Below, piece by piece: positions 61,833 to 64,000 of a DNA stretch of 64,000 bases. Position 1 is the first letter of the stretch. Every line of letters begins with the position of its first letter. The translations under genes were made by a program, and so were the position numbers. The notes below the pieces were generated by a model that was not told where the DNA came from, ran no database searches, and worked only from the letters and a program-made list of their open reading frames with translations. Location of the stretch: the NCBI GenBank assembly GCA_018292915.2, contig JACVVK020000147.1, positions 361,001 to 425,000 of the forward strand, given 5' to 3'. Source of the DNA: Batillaria attramentaria (taxonomy: Eukaryota; Mollusca; Gastropoda; Batillariidae).

Positions 61833-64000
61833 CCTGTGTGTGTGTGATCTATTTTAAACTGATGATTATGATCTTAGTATAAGGAGTGGAGCGATTGCAT
61901 GTCTAAAGACAATTTTCTGTTTTAAAATGTACTTTTATAACAGATAAAAAAGTATTTATGAATTTGAATTTGAACTGAATTTGAATTTGAATGCCAGATA
62001 TATAATGGAAGTGTCAGTGTAAAAAGGGTTAAATGAACTGAGTTGAATGTAAGGTCTAGTGCTCACAATGAAATGAAGACAGATAATTTCAGGGAAAACA
62101 GACACCAAAAACACACACACAGTCCCTCTTTGGCACCTAACCCCCCTCATATAAGAAATGCAGCATGAATGTACAGTCCACAGGCCATCCAAAATGTAAT
62201 CAAATGCCTAAGGATTGTTATTACAGGAATCATCCGCCCAAAACAATGTCGCTCTGGCGGTAAATGCTTGTAGGACAAACAGGGCTGAAATTTAGCAAGC
62301 CCAACTAAGGAGCCAGTCGGGCTCCCAACCAGAGAAGTTGAGGGAGCCCGACAATTTTTCAAGGAGCCCGAGTCTTTGATGAAAAATTTTGCTGTATCTG
62401 TACAGAATGCAGTGAGTGATAACTGAAAATAGTACAAATTACACAATCCTTTAAATTTTGCATAACAAATTTCAGTAATACAAGCACTATCATGTGTGGG
62501 GTTTCCCTGGTTACCAGCACTATTTTTAGACCAGCCTGCGCGATGGTAAAATGAGAGCTCTGGACGCTGAGGGGGTCAGTGGGTTCAGCGACGGCGTACG
62601 ATTACCAGTCCAGTGCAGGTGTGTTAGTAAGCGGAATCTACCGATTGGGCCGGGAAATATCAAGGCGCCAGCCAGGCGATTGAAACTGTGATCTGCGGGA
62701 GCCCGATGTGATTTTTAGGCGCCTCGTGCGCCCAGGTGCCTGCTAAAGCTCAGCCCTGACAAAAGTGGTTGACCACCCCCTTTCATTTCCCAAACAAAGG
62801 AAATAACACCTTCTAACATTACCTTCAGCCCTCTGGTATCACTAAGGGGCTTGTGCAGGCTGGCAATGAGGGTCTCATCCCGTGATGGATGTATAAATCT
62901 GGGTATTTCTATCTCCACGTCATCGACTTCATCTGTGCGAAGACTGTACTCGGGCTGGGGAATTGCGTACCTTTCCAGGGCACGCGCACCCGAGGTGGCA
63001 ATCTTCCCCTCCAGTTTCATCTTCTTCTTATTGCTCTTGCCGAGCTTGGATCGCCCTTTCTCCGAGCTGTCTCTTGGGGAGGTTTTAGCCTCACGCACCT
63101 TTGGACTGGTGCTGTGACCTTTTGCTGGCTCTTTGAAATGGGACAGCTTGGATGACCCGCCGAGTGACAAACCAACGCTGAGATGGGAAAGAGCTGAGGA
63201 ACCCTTGCCATCCTTGATGCTGAGTTTTGAGAGTGCAGTGTCAGCGTCACCTGCGTGGGACGTGCCTCCCAGACTGGATGAGAAAAGTTTGCTGGACAAA
63301 CTAGAACTGGCTAGAGAGAGTCCACTGGTCAAACTGGTCAAGGTTCCGCTGCTGGTAAGGGATAGAGTTCCAGAACTAAGCAAACTGGACCCGGTAGTAG
63401 CTGCTTTCTTGGTCTTCTTTTCCTGAATGACAGGAGACAGTCCCACCTGAGGTTTGCGTTTCCTCTCATCTCCAGCCTCTGTTGCTTTTCCAGTGGACCC
63501 TAGATGACAAACCATAGTGAATGTGTCAGAGCTGCAATCTCATTAAGGAAATGAACTGAGGCAGTCAATTTAGAATCAGTGTATTGCAGTAAAATTTTTG
63601 GCTGGTTCAAGTCAATTCAGCAGAAGTTGAGATAGTGTGTCATATTAAACTATTTTGTAAATGGAGTTACACAAAAATTCCACTGCAAATTTAAAACACC
63701 TAAAAACCAAATCAGTGACAAAAAATCTCTATCGAACTGAAAATATTGTCAATCAAACGCATGATGTACCACAACAATTATTACAAATTGATGCCTATGT
63801 ACAAAACTGATATCTATATTGCACTTTATTTTACGTACAGAATTACGTACATTACAATTGTAATGTATAGTTGCAAGTACATACAGGAACAAGGAATGTT
63901 TTGAGCAACATTATACCTGAAGTCAGAAGGCTGCTCTTGGGCAAGAGGGATGAGCCCCCGATGGACCATTTTTCCAACAGGGAGCTGCTCGTGCCCAACA
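14087..64000 (-). CDS. TEP1: TEP1, telomerase protein component 1 / vault protein (5' partial, 55 exons)
   Basis: A large RNP scaffold. In vertebrates it binds telomerase RNA and vault RNA and is a component of vault particles. Fifty-five exons join in frame, from 63917-64000 (N side, cut by the window end) to 14087-14215 (TAA stop at 14087-14089). Total 8,153 coding bases, about 2,717 codons, against about 2,627 for the whole human protein. Domain order is TROVE, DUF4062, NACHT, WD40 array, the order found in TEP1. Diagnostic blocks are [62 protein letters not shown], and the C-terminus [12 protein letters not shown]. Every join was checked for GT/AG and phase. One repeated caution: two borders (left end of 34796-34985, left end of 16811-16966) were chosen among several GTs by phase. 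The start codon and promoter are outside the window. Confidence 0.97.
14345..14511 (+). mobile_element. tRNA-derived SINE with GGACGTTAAAC-type tail
   Basis: The head contains an A-box-like TGGCTGAATGGTAGAGCG and a degenerate B box (GAGTTCATATCC). The body ends GGTGGAAAAGGACGTTAAAC. It is a mollusc-type SINE inside the last TEP1 intron but one. Confidence 0.65.
14670..15040. repeat. (CA)n tracts and G run in TEP1 intron
   Basis: CA microsatellites at about 14786-14801 and 14884-14912, and a G run near 14996-15010. Nothing coding. Confidence 0.8.
15700..16030. repeat. CA and GT microsatellites
   Basis: A (CA)n tract at 15724-15746 and a (GT/GC)n tract at 15965-16026, both in the intron between 16112-16247 and 15314-15517. 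They face each other on opposite strands. Confidence 0.8.
16340..16640. mobile_element. Degenerate SINE (family B)
   Basis: Shares TTTAGAATTGCATTTAAAAA, a following ATGTTTTCCAAGCAGA, and CTTGAACCTTCAAACTC-like tRNA B-box remnants with the copies at 45140-45540 and 61230-61460. Inserted in TEP1 intron. Confidence 0.6.
17712..17766. repeat. (CA)n microsatellite
   Basis: About 27 CA units, ending 23 bp from the donor side of exon 17790-17856. Confidence 0.9.
18240..18520. repeat. Degenerate tandem repeat, about 55-65 bp units
   Basis: Four to five diverged units, each with a block like TCTTATTTTGCACT and CGCATCCGA. They lie in the intron between 19196-19410 and 17790-17856. Confidence 0.6.
18540..18792 (+). 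mobile_element. LINE (CR1/L2-like) ORF2 C-terminal fragment
   Basis: Plus-strand translation near 18709-18790 gives [20 protein letters not shown] then TFLYL, the typical C-terminal end of CR1/L2-type LINE ORF2 proteins. It is a fossil fragment without upstream reverse transcriptase. Confidence 0.65.
18980..19190 (+). mobile_element. LINE/SINE 3' end with GT tract and ATT tail
   Basis: (GT)n at 18984-19030, then AAGCTTTGAGCCTACTTTGT, GCGCTATACAAGAATG and a TTATTATTAT tail, the usual layout of mollusc LINE 3' ends. It ends within 10 bp of the TEP1 exon at 19196. Confidence 0.6.
19500..19675. mobile_element. Interspersed repeat with AATCCAGAAAATTTA-like units (family C)
   Basis: Three tandem TTTGAAATTTCTCAATC units, then GTTCCGGAAAACTGGCA. 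A second copy is at 46080-46210. It lies directly beside TEP1 exon 19685-19878. Confidence 0.6.
19685..19878 (-). CDS. TEP1: TEP1 WD exon with acidic/Lys-rich loop
   Basis: This exon encodes [22 protein letters not shown], then [12 protein letters not shown], then [20 protein letters not shown]. The last part is a normal WD strand pair. The first 40 residues form a charged loop inside a blade. Human TEP1 has a short, different loop (AGQPGSELLV) at the same place, so the loop is a lineage expansion. Confidence 0.9.
20800..21005. mobile_element. SINE family B copy, inverted
   Basis: Reverse complement of the segment at 45150-45360 and 61230-61440: GAGCTGACCCTTCGC, TGAGTGTAATATG, GTGTGTTGGGTTCAGCT. 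Ends in TTATTATTAT. Confidence 0.65.
21386..21645. repeat. (GT)n array with higher-order ATCTGAGGGGGATCTGTGG units
   Basis: Long GT tract broken by three related blocks, TATCTGAGGGGGATCTGTGG and a diverged third copy. In TEP1 intron beside exon 21218-21325. Confidence 0.85.
22290..22600 (+). pseudogene. LINE RNase H fragment
   Basis: Plus-strand reading from 22333 gives [20 protein letters not shown], the C-terminal signature of LINE-encoded RNase H (GNERAD-LA). A stop lies just upstream (HT*EV), so the copy is dead. It is a decayed LINE inside TEP1 intron between 23976-24075 and 21955-22080. Confidence 0.7.
23054..23911. repeat. 43-bp minisatellite, about 20 copies
   Basis: Unit starts AAGAGTGTCTCTAGGATAAA, with a C/T variant (CTCCAGG versus CTCTAGG) and a C/T variant in AAATTTG/AAACTTG. 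The unit carries an inverted GTCTC / GAGAC pair. Because 43 is not a multiple of three, all three frames of the array read the same 43-residue product, which gives long but meaningless ORFs. Confidence 0.95.
25800..26130. repeat. A- and C-rich low-complexity tract
   Basis: C and A homopolymer runs (C runs at about 25831-25843 and 25984-26005) and A-rich sequence in TEP1 intron. No gene. Confidence 0.8.
26351..26402. repeat. (CA)n microsatellite
   Basis: About 25 units, starting 3 bp from the acceptor side of exon 26201-26348, so on the minus strand it is the TG tract preceding that acceptor. Confidence 0.9.
27005..27500 (+). mobile_element. tRNA-derived SINE (family D), near complete
   Basis: The head has A-box TAGTGTAGTGGTTAGCAC and a perfect B box GGTTCGAGTCC at 27058-27068, with a GTG (His-like) triplet in the anticodon position. 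The body runs to AACTTCCGAGCCCTCC and an A-rich tail (AAAAACAAAAAAAAAG). A 3' part of the same family is at 47130-47440. The full anticodon stem does not pair well, so it is a SINE and not a tRNA gene. Confidence 0.8.
27963..28009. repeat. (CA)n microsatellite
   Basis: About 23 units, 33 bp from exon 28043-28148 on its donor side. Confidence 0.9.
29432..29479. repeat. (CA)n microsatellite
   Basis: About 24 units in the intron upstream of exon 29240-29364. Confidence 0.9.
29575..29850 (+). mobile_element. LINE 3' end fragment (CR1/L2-like)
   Basis: Reads [14 protein letters not shown] at the start, the usual end of CR1/L2 ORF2, then GATGCGCCCAGAGCTTCAGC and a TTATTATTAC tail. Confidence 0.55.
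30030..30520. repeat. Five-copy tandem repeat of about 93-113 bp
   Basis: Each unit contains CTCATGCATGCTGGTGCTGT followed by TCTGTCAGTGTGTGT (starts near 30052, 30149, 30242, 30350, 30463), a C run and a (CA)n tract. It lies just upstream (minus strand) of the first clear WD40 exon. Confidence 0.9.
30565..30665. mobile_element. MITE family E, partial copy
   Basis: Begins CTGCCGTGTATTGGCAAA and ends GACGTCATTGAACTTACTG, the same ends as the element at 56926-57076. Confidence 0.55.
30886..35588 (-). CDS. TEP1: TEP1 helical linker exons between NACHT and WD40
   Basis: Exons 35456-35588, 34796-34985, 34038-34147, 33647-33735, 32734-32848, 31353-31458, 30886-31063 (about residues 1439-1745). 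Blocks: [119 protein letters not shown]. These align with the winged-helix/helical segment of TEP1. Exon 32734-32848 ends in GCCAAAG followed by GTAGG, the junction that is amplified in the neighbouring 62-bp array. Confidence 0.9.
31810..32739. repeat. 62-bp minisatellite, 15 copies, duplicating a TEP1 5' splice site
   Basis: Near-identical units beginning CACCTGCATGAATTCAACAG and ending CCTACCTTTGG. On the minus strand each reads GCCAAAG followed by GTAGGATC, which is the last 7 nt and donor of TEP1 exon 32734-32848. The rightmost unit is the real junction. Each internal junction also has CATGCAG before GTGCCAAAG, so an acceptor and a donor flank 9 nt. Confidence 0.95.
33760..33895. mobile_element. 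SINE family F fragment
   Basis: Shares TTTTTCCTGGCTACTGGGCT, TCTCTCTGAGCTA and CCCCCAGCAAAATTGAA with fragments at 37465-37620 and 54300-54560. Confidence 0.6.
34520..34770. mobile_element. Interspersed repeat (family G)
   Basis: Has GATGGGCTTTAAGCTCTGATT and GTGAGTTCCAGACTGCTGGG-like blocks, shared in diverged form with 46715-46990 and 37320-37420. Confidence 0.5.
35600..36062 (-). other. TEP1 intron, no feature
   Basis: Intron between the exons at 36063 and 35456. No repeat or coding signal that I recognise. Confidence 0.6.
36063..39437 (-). CDS. TEP1: TEP1 NACHT NTPase exons
   Basis: Exons 39255-39437, 38397-38572, 37721-37874, 36874-37050, 36063-36155 (about residues 1177-1438). Walker A GKGGSGKS lies at 39264-39287, inside [17 protein letters not shown]. 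Walker B is LVVFVDG at about 37787-37807. The sensor strand [12 protein letters not shown] follows in the next exon, then [29 protein letters not shown], the helical part with the NN and SPLFL motif of this family. In human TEP1 Walker A reads GQSGQGKT, so the snail-like version is closer to the canonical NTPase consensus. Confidence 0.95.
36230..36300. repeat. (AAC)n-rich microsatellite
   Basis: Interrupted AAC/ACG trinucleotide run in TEP1 intron. Confidence 0.85.
36585..36722. mobile_element. Fragment with CAGTC-type end
   Basis: Ends GGTGACCGTCCTGTGCAGG then TTTGACTGTA, the same end as the element at 4370-5200. Only one end is visible. Confidence 0.45.
37150..37620. mobile_element. SINE/LINE fragments (families G and F)
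   Basis: (GAT)n at 37176-37197, a GCGCACGGCTCC...CTCACGGCGCTTAGGG segment, a G run, GACAGAGTTCCACAATTTCG, then GGCTGCTCATGAGGGGTTTC of family F. All inside the intron between exons at 37721 and 36874. Confidence 0.5.
37993..38264. mobile_element. MITE family A, copy 2
   Basis: GGGCCCATATGTAAAACTTG at one end and ACTTGTAGATGCGGGCCC at the other. Internal AATTAAATAAAAAAGGAAGC matches copy 1 inverted. TEP1 intron. Confidence 0.8.
39717..41525 (-). CDS. TEP1: TEP1 DUF4062 exons
   Basis: Exons 41349-41525, 40501-40743, 40251-40364, 39717-39837 (about residues 959-1176). DUF4062 is a Rossmann-like (TIR-related) N-terminal partner of NACHT proteins. Visible motifs: [100 protein letters not shown]. 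All match TEP1 and the related NPHP3/TANC-type proteins, with the best match to TEP1. The exon at 41349 is GC-rich compared with its neighbours. Confidence 0.95.
39931..40060. repeat. Near-perfect 59-bp inverted repeat (hairpin)
   Basis: Arms 39931-39989 and 40002-40060 with a 12-bp spacer. The left arm starts TATTGGTTTAAACAAGTTTA. It is in the intron between TEP1 exons at 40251 and 39717. Confidence 0.9.
40744..41348 (-). other. TEP1 intron, no feature
   Basis: AT-rich intron with a short GA tract near 40867. No other recognisable element. Confidence 0.6.
41526..42399 (-). other. TEP1 intron, no clear feature
   Basis: No coding or tandem signal. The segment GGATTTGACTCG...CCCACTGGGGACTCAAACC (42220-42290) resembles a decayed SINE B-box region. 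Confidence 0.5.
42400..47819 (-). CDS. TEP1: TEP1 post-TROVE (vWA-like) region exons
   Basis: Exons 47636-47819, 46305-46499, 45633-45698, 44597-44742, 43011-43082, 42400-42564 (about residues 683-958). Recognisable steps: [33 protein letters not shown] (a strand followed by D-x-S-x-M, like a vWA MIDAS), [67 protein letters not shown]. In Ro60 the equivalent C-terminal half is a vWA domain, and TEP1 keeps a related region. 45633-45698 is only 66 bp, accepted because LRDRVP aligns and the phases are 0/0. Confidence 0.88.
42633..42780. repeat. Two-copy tandem repeat with poly-G/poly-T
   Basis: Two copies of a 68-bp unit containing GTGAATCAGCAAGAGGGTTT and ACAGAAGACATTCCGGAAGG, each preceded by a G run. 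Confidence 0.85.
43150..43260. repeat. CA/CACG-rich microsatellite
   Basis: Imperfect CA and CACACG repeats in TEP1 intron. Confidence 0.75.
43346..43946. mobile_element. CAGGGGTGCCA-ended TIR element (hAT-like)
   Basis: Starts CAGGGGTGCCACTTT and ends AAAGTGGCACCCCTG. It is flanked by direct CAGACT hexamers (43340-43345, 43947-43952). The right end carries a tandem duplication of about 72 bp with GCACGTTCTGATTTTCCCAG, so a second, internal GGCACCCCTG end is present. No transposase. Confidence 0.7.
44015..44612. repeat. Tandem duplication carrying a TEP1 exon end, split by a LINE tail
   Basis: Copy A (44015-44172) and copy B (44177-44240 plus 44531-44612) share GTTGTTAGCATGA, CCAGTCCTAC and CACTTACTTGCAGTTTTTCC. 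The last is the donor end of TEP1 exon 44597-44742. Copy B is interrupted by a LINE-tail insertion. Confidence 0.8.
44241..44530 (+). mobile_element. LINE/SINE 3' tail with (GT)n and (ATT)n
   Basis: (GT)n at 44340-44387, then TAAGGCGCCTAGAGCTCGCT and an ATT repeat tail, the same layout as 18980-19190. Confidence 0.65.
45140..45535 (-). mobile_element. tRNA-derived SINE (family B), near complete
   Basis: Minus strand: head GTCGGTGGTCTAGTGGTTAG (A box) and a perfect B box GGTTCGAGTCC (complement at 45472-45482), then a body that includes TTCAGTACACAAAATTTG-like sequence and ends near the ATTGTGTAGGCACTTTCTCC complement. Same family as 61230-61460, 20800-21005 and 16340-16640. Confidence 0.75.
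46080..46210. mobile_element. Interspersed repeat family C, copy 2
   Basis: Units AAAGTTCTCAATTTAGAAAA and relatives, ending GTTCAGGAAAACTGGCACCC. Matches 19500-19675. Confidence 0.6.
46610..46990. mobile_element. Interspersed repeat family G with (CA)n
   Basis: (CA)n at 46670-46707, then GAAATGGGTTTTAAGACAGG and ATTTGAAATAGGACAATG, then CGAAGCAAGAAAAAGCATG. TEP1 intron. Confidence 0.55.
47130..47600. mobile_element. SINE family D 3' part with long G runs, in triplicate
   Basis: Carries AACTTCCGAGCCCTCCATGG as in 27005-27500, then a G run of over 40 bases (47327-47372). Blocks GCACTGCTGGAGTTC and CAAGCCAGAGCCACCAAAAA appear twice, and GACAGGATTGAGTTTTGAGT / GACAGGGTTGAGTTTTGAGT twice. Confidence 0.7.
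47820..48479 (-). other. TEP1 intron part, no feature
   Basis: Between exon 47636-47819 and MITE copy 3. I see no repeat or coding signal. Confidence 0.55.
48480..48752. mobile_element. MITE family A, copy 3
   Basis: GGCCCGTATGTAAAAGTCGA end and ACTTCTACATGCGGAGCC end, body like copy 2 in the same orientation. TEP1 intron. Confidence 0.8.
49076..49215. mobile_element. Small TIR element, 140 bp
   Basis: Starts TACAATAGAACCTCTGTTGG and ends AGACGTTCTACTGTA. The ends are inverted copies with TA at the tips. It ends 25 bp from TEP1 exon 49241-49400, on the donor side. Confidence 0.65.
49241..49400 (-). CDS. TEP1: TEP1 exon with second Gly/Arg-rich insert
   Basis: A 160-bp exon encodes [16 protein letters not shown], then [22 protein letters not shown], then a Lys-rich tail. 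It lies between the end of TROVE ([13 protein letters not shown]) and [14 protein letters not shown]. In vertebrate TEP1 this position holds an Arg-rich helical segment of different sequence. GC content of the insert is much higher than in neighbouring exons. Splice phases are 2-in and 2-out, matching the flanks. Confidence 0.88.
49401..50380 (-). other. TEP1 intron part, no clear feature
   Basis: Short AATAAAAT-rich stretch at 49400-49450. Otherwise no recognisable element. Confidence 0.5.
50385..50660. repeat. GT, GA and CA microsatellite cluster with LINE-tail fragment
   Basis: (GT)n 50385-50417, (GA)n 50418-50451, then CCTTTATTTTTCAACGGTAA and a TTTGGCCATCGGCCAG segment, then (CA)n 50560-50618. 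A (CT)n/(CA)n pair follows at 50766-50840. Confidence 0.85.
51759..60952 (-). CDS. TEP1: TEP1 TROVE domain exons
   Basis: Exons 60818-60952, 59880-60041, 57312-57408, 55928-56163, 55303-55439, 53752-53909, 52455-52564, 51759-51849 (residues about 254-629 of the visible protein). TROVE is a ring of helical repeats, shared with Ro60, that binds RNA ends. Blocks that match TEP1 in order: [132 protein letters not shown]. It is unusual in carrying a Gly/Arg- and Lys-rich plus acidic insertion in exon 55928-56163, between AKYN and FTLKQL. Confidence 0.95.
52058..52310. repeat. 23-bp minisatellite, 11 copies
   Basis: Unit CAACGTTTGCAGGTTGAAAT plus three bases, with G/A and C/T variants. On the minus strand each unit contains CATTTCAG followed by C, an acceptor-like sequence. 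It lies between TEP1 exons 52455-52564 and 51759-51849. Confidence 0.95.
52772..53464. repeat. 99-bp tandem repeat, 7 copies
   Basis: Units start TATGCAACACTGTTTACTGG at 52772, 52871, 52970, 53069, 53168, 53267 and 53366. They are nearly identical. The first is preceded by unique intron sequence. Intronic in TEP1. Confidence 0.95.
53482..53637. repeat. Two-copy 78-bp direct repeat
   Basis: Two identical copies starting AGACAGATGTGTCAATGGG and ending GACGCGCATGCA, directly after the 99-bp array. Confidence 0.95.
54215..54560 (+). mobile_element. SINE family F, tandem copies
   Basis: B-box-like GGGTTTGAACCC near 54280, then TTTTTCCGGGCTCCTGGGTG. A second partial copy has GTAGGTTCGAGCACAGG and TTTTTTCCTGGTTACCTGGC. 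An A run follows at 54588-54614. Confidence 0.6.
54960..55190. mobile_element. LINE/SINE fragment with (GAT)n and TATAGCGCT block
   Basis: (GAT)n, then TTTGTATAGCGCTACG, CATGCTCACGGCGCCTTTGG, an AAG-rich run and CTTGAGGTTCCGCTTGAAG. Related in layout to 37150-37290. Confidence 0.5.
55678..55738. repeat. (CA)n microsatellite
   Basis: About 29 CA units in the intron between TEP1 exons 55928-56163 and 55303-55439. Confidence 0.9.
55928..56163 (-). CDS. TEP1: TEP1 exon with RGG-rich insert inside TROVE
   Basis: A 236-bp exon encodes [15 protein letters not shown], then [21 protein letters not shown], then an acidic repeat [22 protein letters not shown] is the conserved TROVE block. Everything after it is an insertion of about 70 residues. 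Vertebrate TEP1 has a basic, shorter stretch here. RGG boxes bind structured RNA and are targets of arginine methylation in other proteins. That role here is inferred. Confidence 0.9.
56926..57076. mobile_element. MITE family E, 151 bp with long TIRs
   Basis: CTGCAGTGTAATGGCAAACA at one end, the complement of GTATTTGCCATTGCACGGCAG at the other. Inner ends share AGTAAGTCCAT and GACGTCAT/ATGACATCAT. A partial copy is at 30565-30665. A C run precedes it. Confidence 0.75.
57637..58540. mobile_element. 904-bp TIR element with CAC-type ends and 5-bp target duplication
   Basis: Left end CACACCGGTGACGCGGCTAT, right end the complement of CACACCGGTAACGCGGCTAT. The match continues for nearly 40 bp, to GACCGGCT. 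Flanking CTACA is present at 57632-57636 and 58541-58545. The centre contains an inverted GAACCGGCC / GGCTGGTTC pair (58074-58120). No transposase ORF is seen. Confidence 0.8.
58678..59728. repeat. 62-bp satellite array, about 16 copies, with a 315-bp higher-order unit
   Basis: Unit TGACTGGAGTACATTTGCAC then CCCCTCCCGCGCAGCGAG then TATACAATCACCCCTCCTAG. A variant block with CATCTGCACTGCCTAATGGG occurs twice, about 315 bp apart, each after a run of plain units. In TEP1 intron between 59880-60041 and 57312-57408. Confidence 0.95.
59680..59755 (-). mobile_element. tRNA-like SINE head at the end of the 62-bp array
   Basis: Minus strand: TATAGCTCAGTTGGTATAG (A box), then GGTTCAAATGTACTCCAG, which is a B-box-like sequence. 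The last part is also the start of the array unit in inverted form. Confidence 0.5.
60053..60817 (-). other. TEP1 intron, no clear feature
   Basis: Contains a TTG repeat at about 60158-60176, otherwise unremarkable AT-rich intron. Confidence 0.55.
61230..61460. mobile_element. SINE family B, partial copy
   Basis: ATTGTATAGGCGCTTTGCCC, AAGGGTCAGCTTAGCTATT and GAACATTTCCAACATTTC match 45140-45370. The tRNA head is absent. Confidence 0.65.
61645..61850. repeat. (GT)n microsatellite pair
   Basis: GT-rich tracts at about 61660-61740 and 61804-61846, with a G run near 61732-61750. Confidence 0.9.
62280..62758. mobile_element. 479-bp TIR element with CAGGGCTGA ends
   Basis: Left end CAGGGCTGAAATTTAGC, right end the complement of CAGGGCTGAGCTTTAGC. 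ACAAA flanks both sides (62275-62279, 62759-62763). Contains repeated GAGCCCGA blocks. No ORF. Confidence 0.7.
62823..64000 (-). CDS. TEP1: TEP1 N-terminal Ser/Lys-rich exons (63917-64000 partial, 62823-63499)
   Basis: These exons encode about 253 residues of low-complexity sequence before [19 protein letters not shown], a long Ser/Leu/Thr/Gly run ([18 protein letters not shown]), Lys-rich patches ([12 protein letters not shown]), then DVEIEIPRF. The 677-bp exon is the longest in the gene. The [13 protein letters not shown] end leads straight into TROVE. Positively charged disordered tails like this are common in RNP proteins. I see no folded domain. The upstream limit is the window edge. Confidence 0.85.
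63500..63916 (-). other. TEP1 intron, no feature
   Basis: Intron between the two N-terminal exons. No repeat or coding signal. Confidence 0.6.

Overview
The window is animal nuclear DNA. It holds two intron-rich, conserved protein genes that converge tail to tail, and the introns are full of short transposable elements, tRNA-derived SINEs, microsatellites and tandem arrays. GT/AG introns, long (CA)n and (GT)n tracts, tRNA-headed SINEs with A-rich tails, LINE 3' ends with ATT-type tails and many small TIR elements suggest an invertebrate, most likely a mollusc and perhaps a marine gastropod. The species is an inference. The gene identities are firm.

Plus strand, 683-10127: PUF60, the poly(U)-binding splicing factor (half pint in flies). 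Twelve exons join in one frame and encode the N-terminal segment, RRM1, RRM2, an Ala/Pro/Met-rich linker and the C-terminal UHM. The first exon or exons lie left of the window. The stop is at 10125-10127 and a poly(A) signal sits at 10661.

Minus strand, 14087-64000: TEP1, telomerase-associated protein 1, also a vault particle protein. I could join 55 exons in frame (about 2,717 codons). From N to C (right to left) they encode a Ser/Lys-rich region, a TROVE RNA-binding domain carrying Gly/Arg-rich inserts, a region matching the segment after TROVE, a DUF4062 domain, a NACHT-type NTPase with Walker A GKGGSGKS, a helical linker, and a WD40 array of about 18-20 blades encoded mostly one blade per exon. 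The 5' end of TEP1 lies right of the window.

10128-14086 is the convergent 3' region. Nothing coding is visible there.

The introns hold most of the unusual material: (1) a 15-copy 62-bp array that has multiplied the 5' splice site of a TEP1 exon and creates 14 potential in-frame 9-nt micro-exons; (2) 43-, 23-, 99- and 62-bp minisatellites; (3) several TIR elements, including a 904-bp element with CAC-type ends and a 5-bp target duplication, a three-copy MITE family, and TA-flanked elements; (4) SINEs with intact-looking Pol III A and B boxes; (5) a duplicated exon end. The two genes have separate known functions, splicing versus vault/telomerase RNP, and the sequence gives no evidence that they work together.
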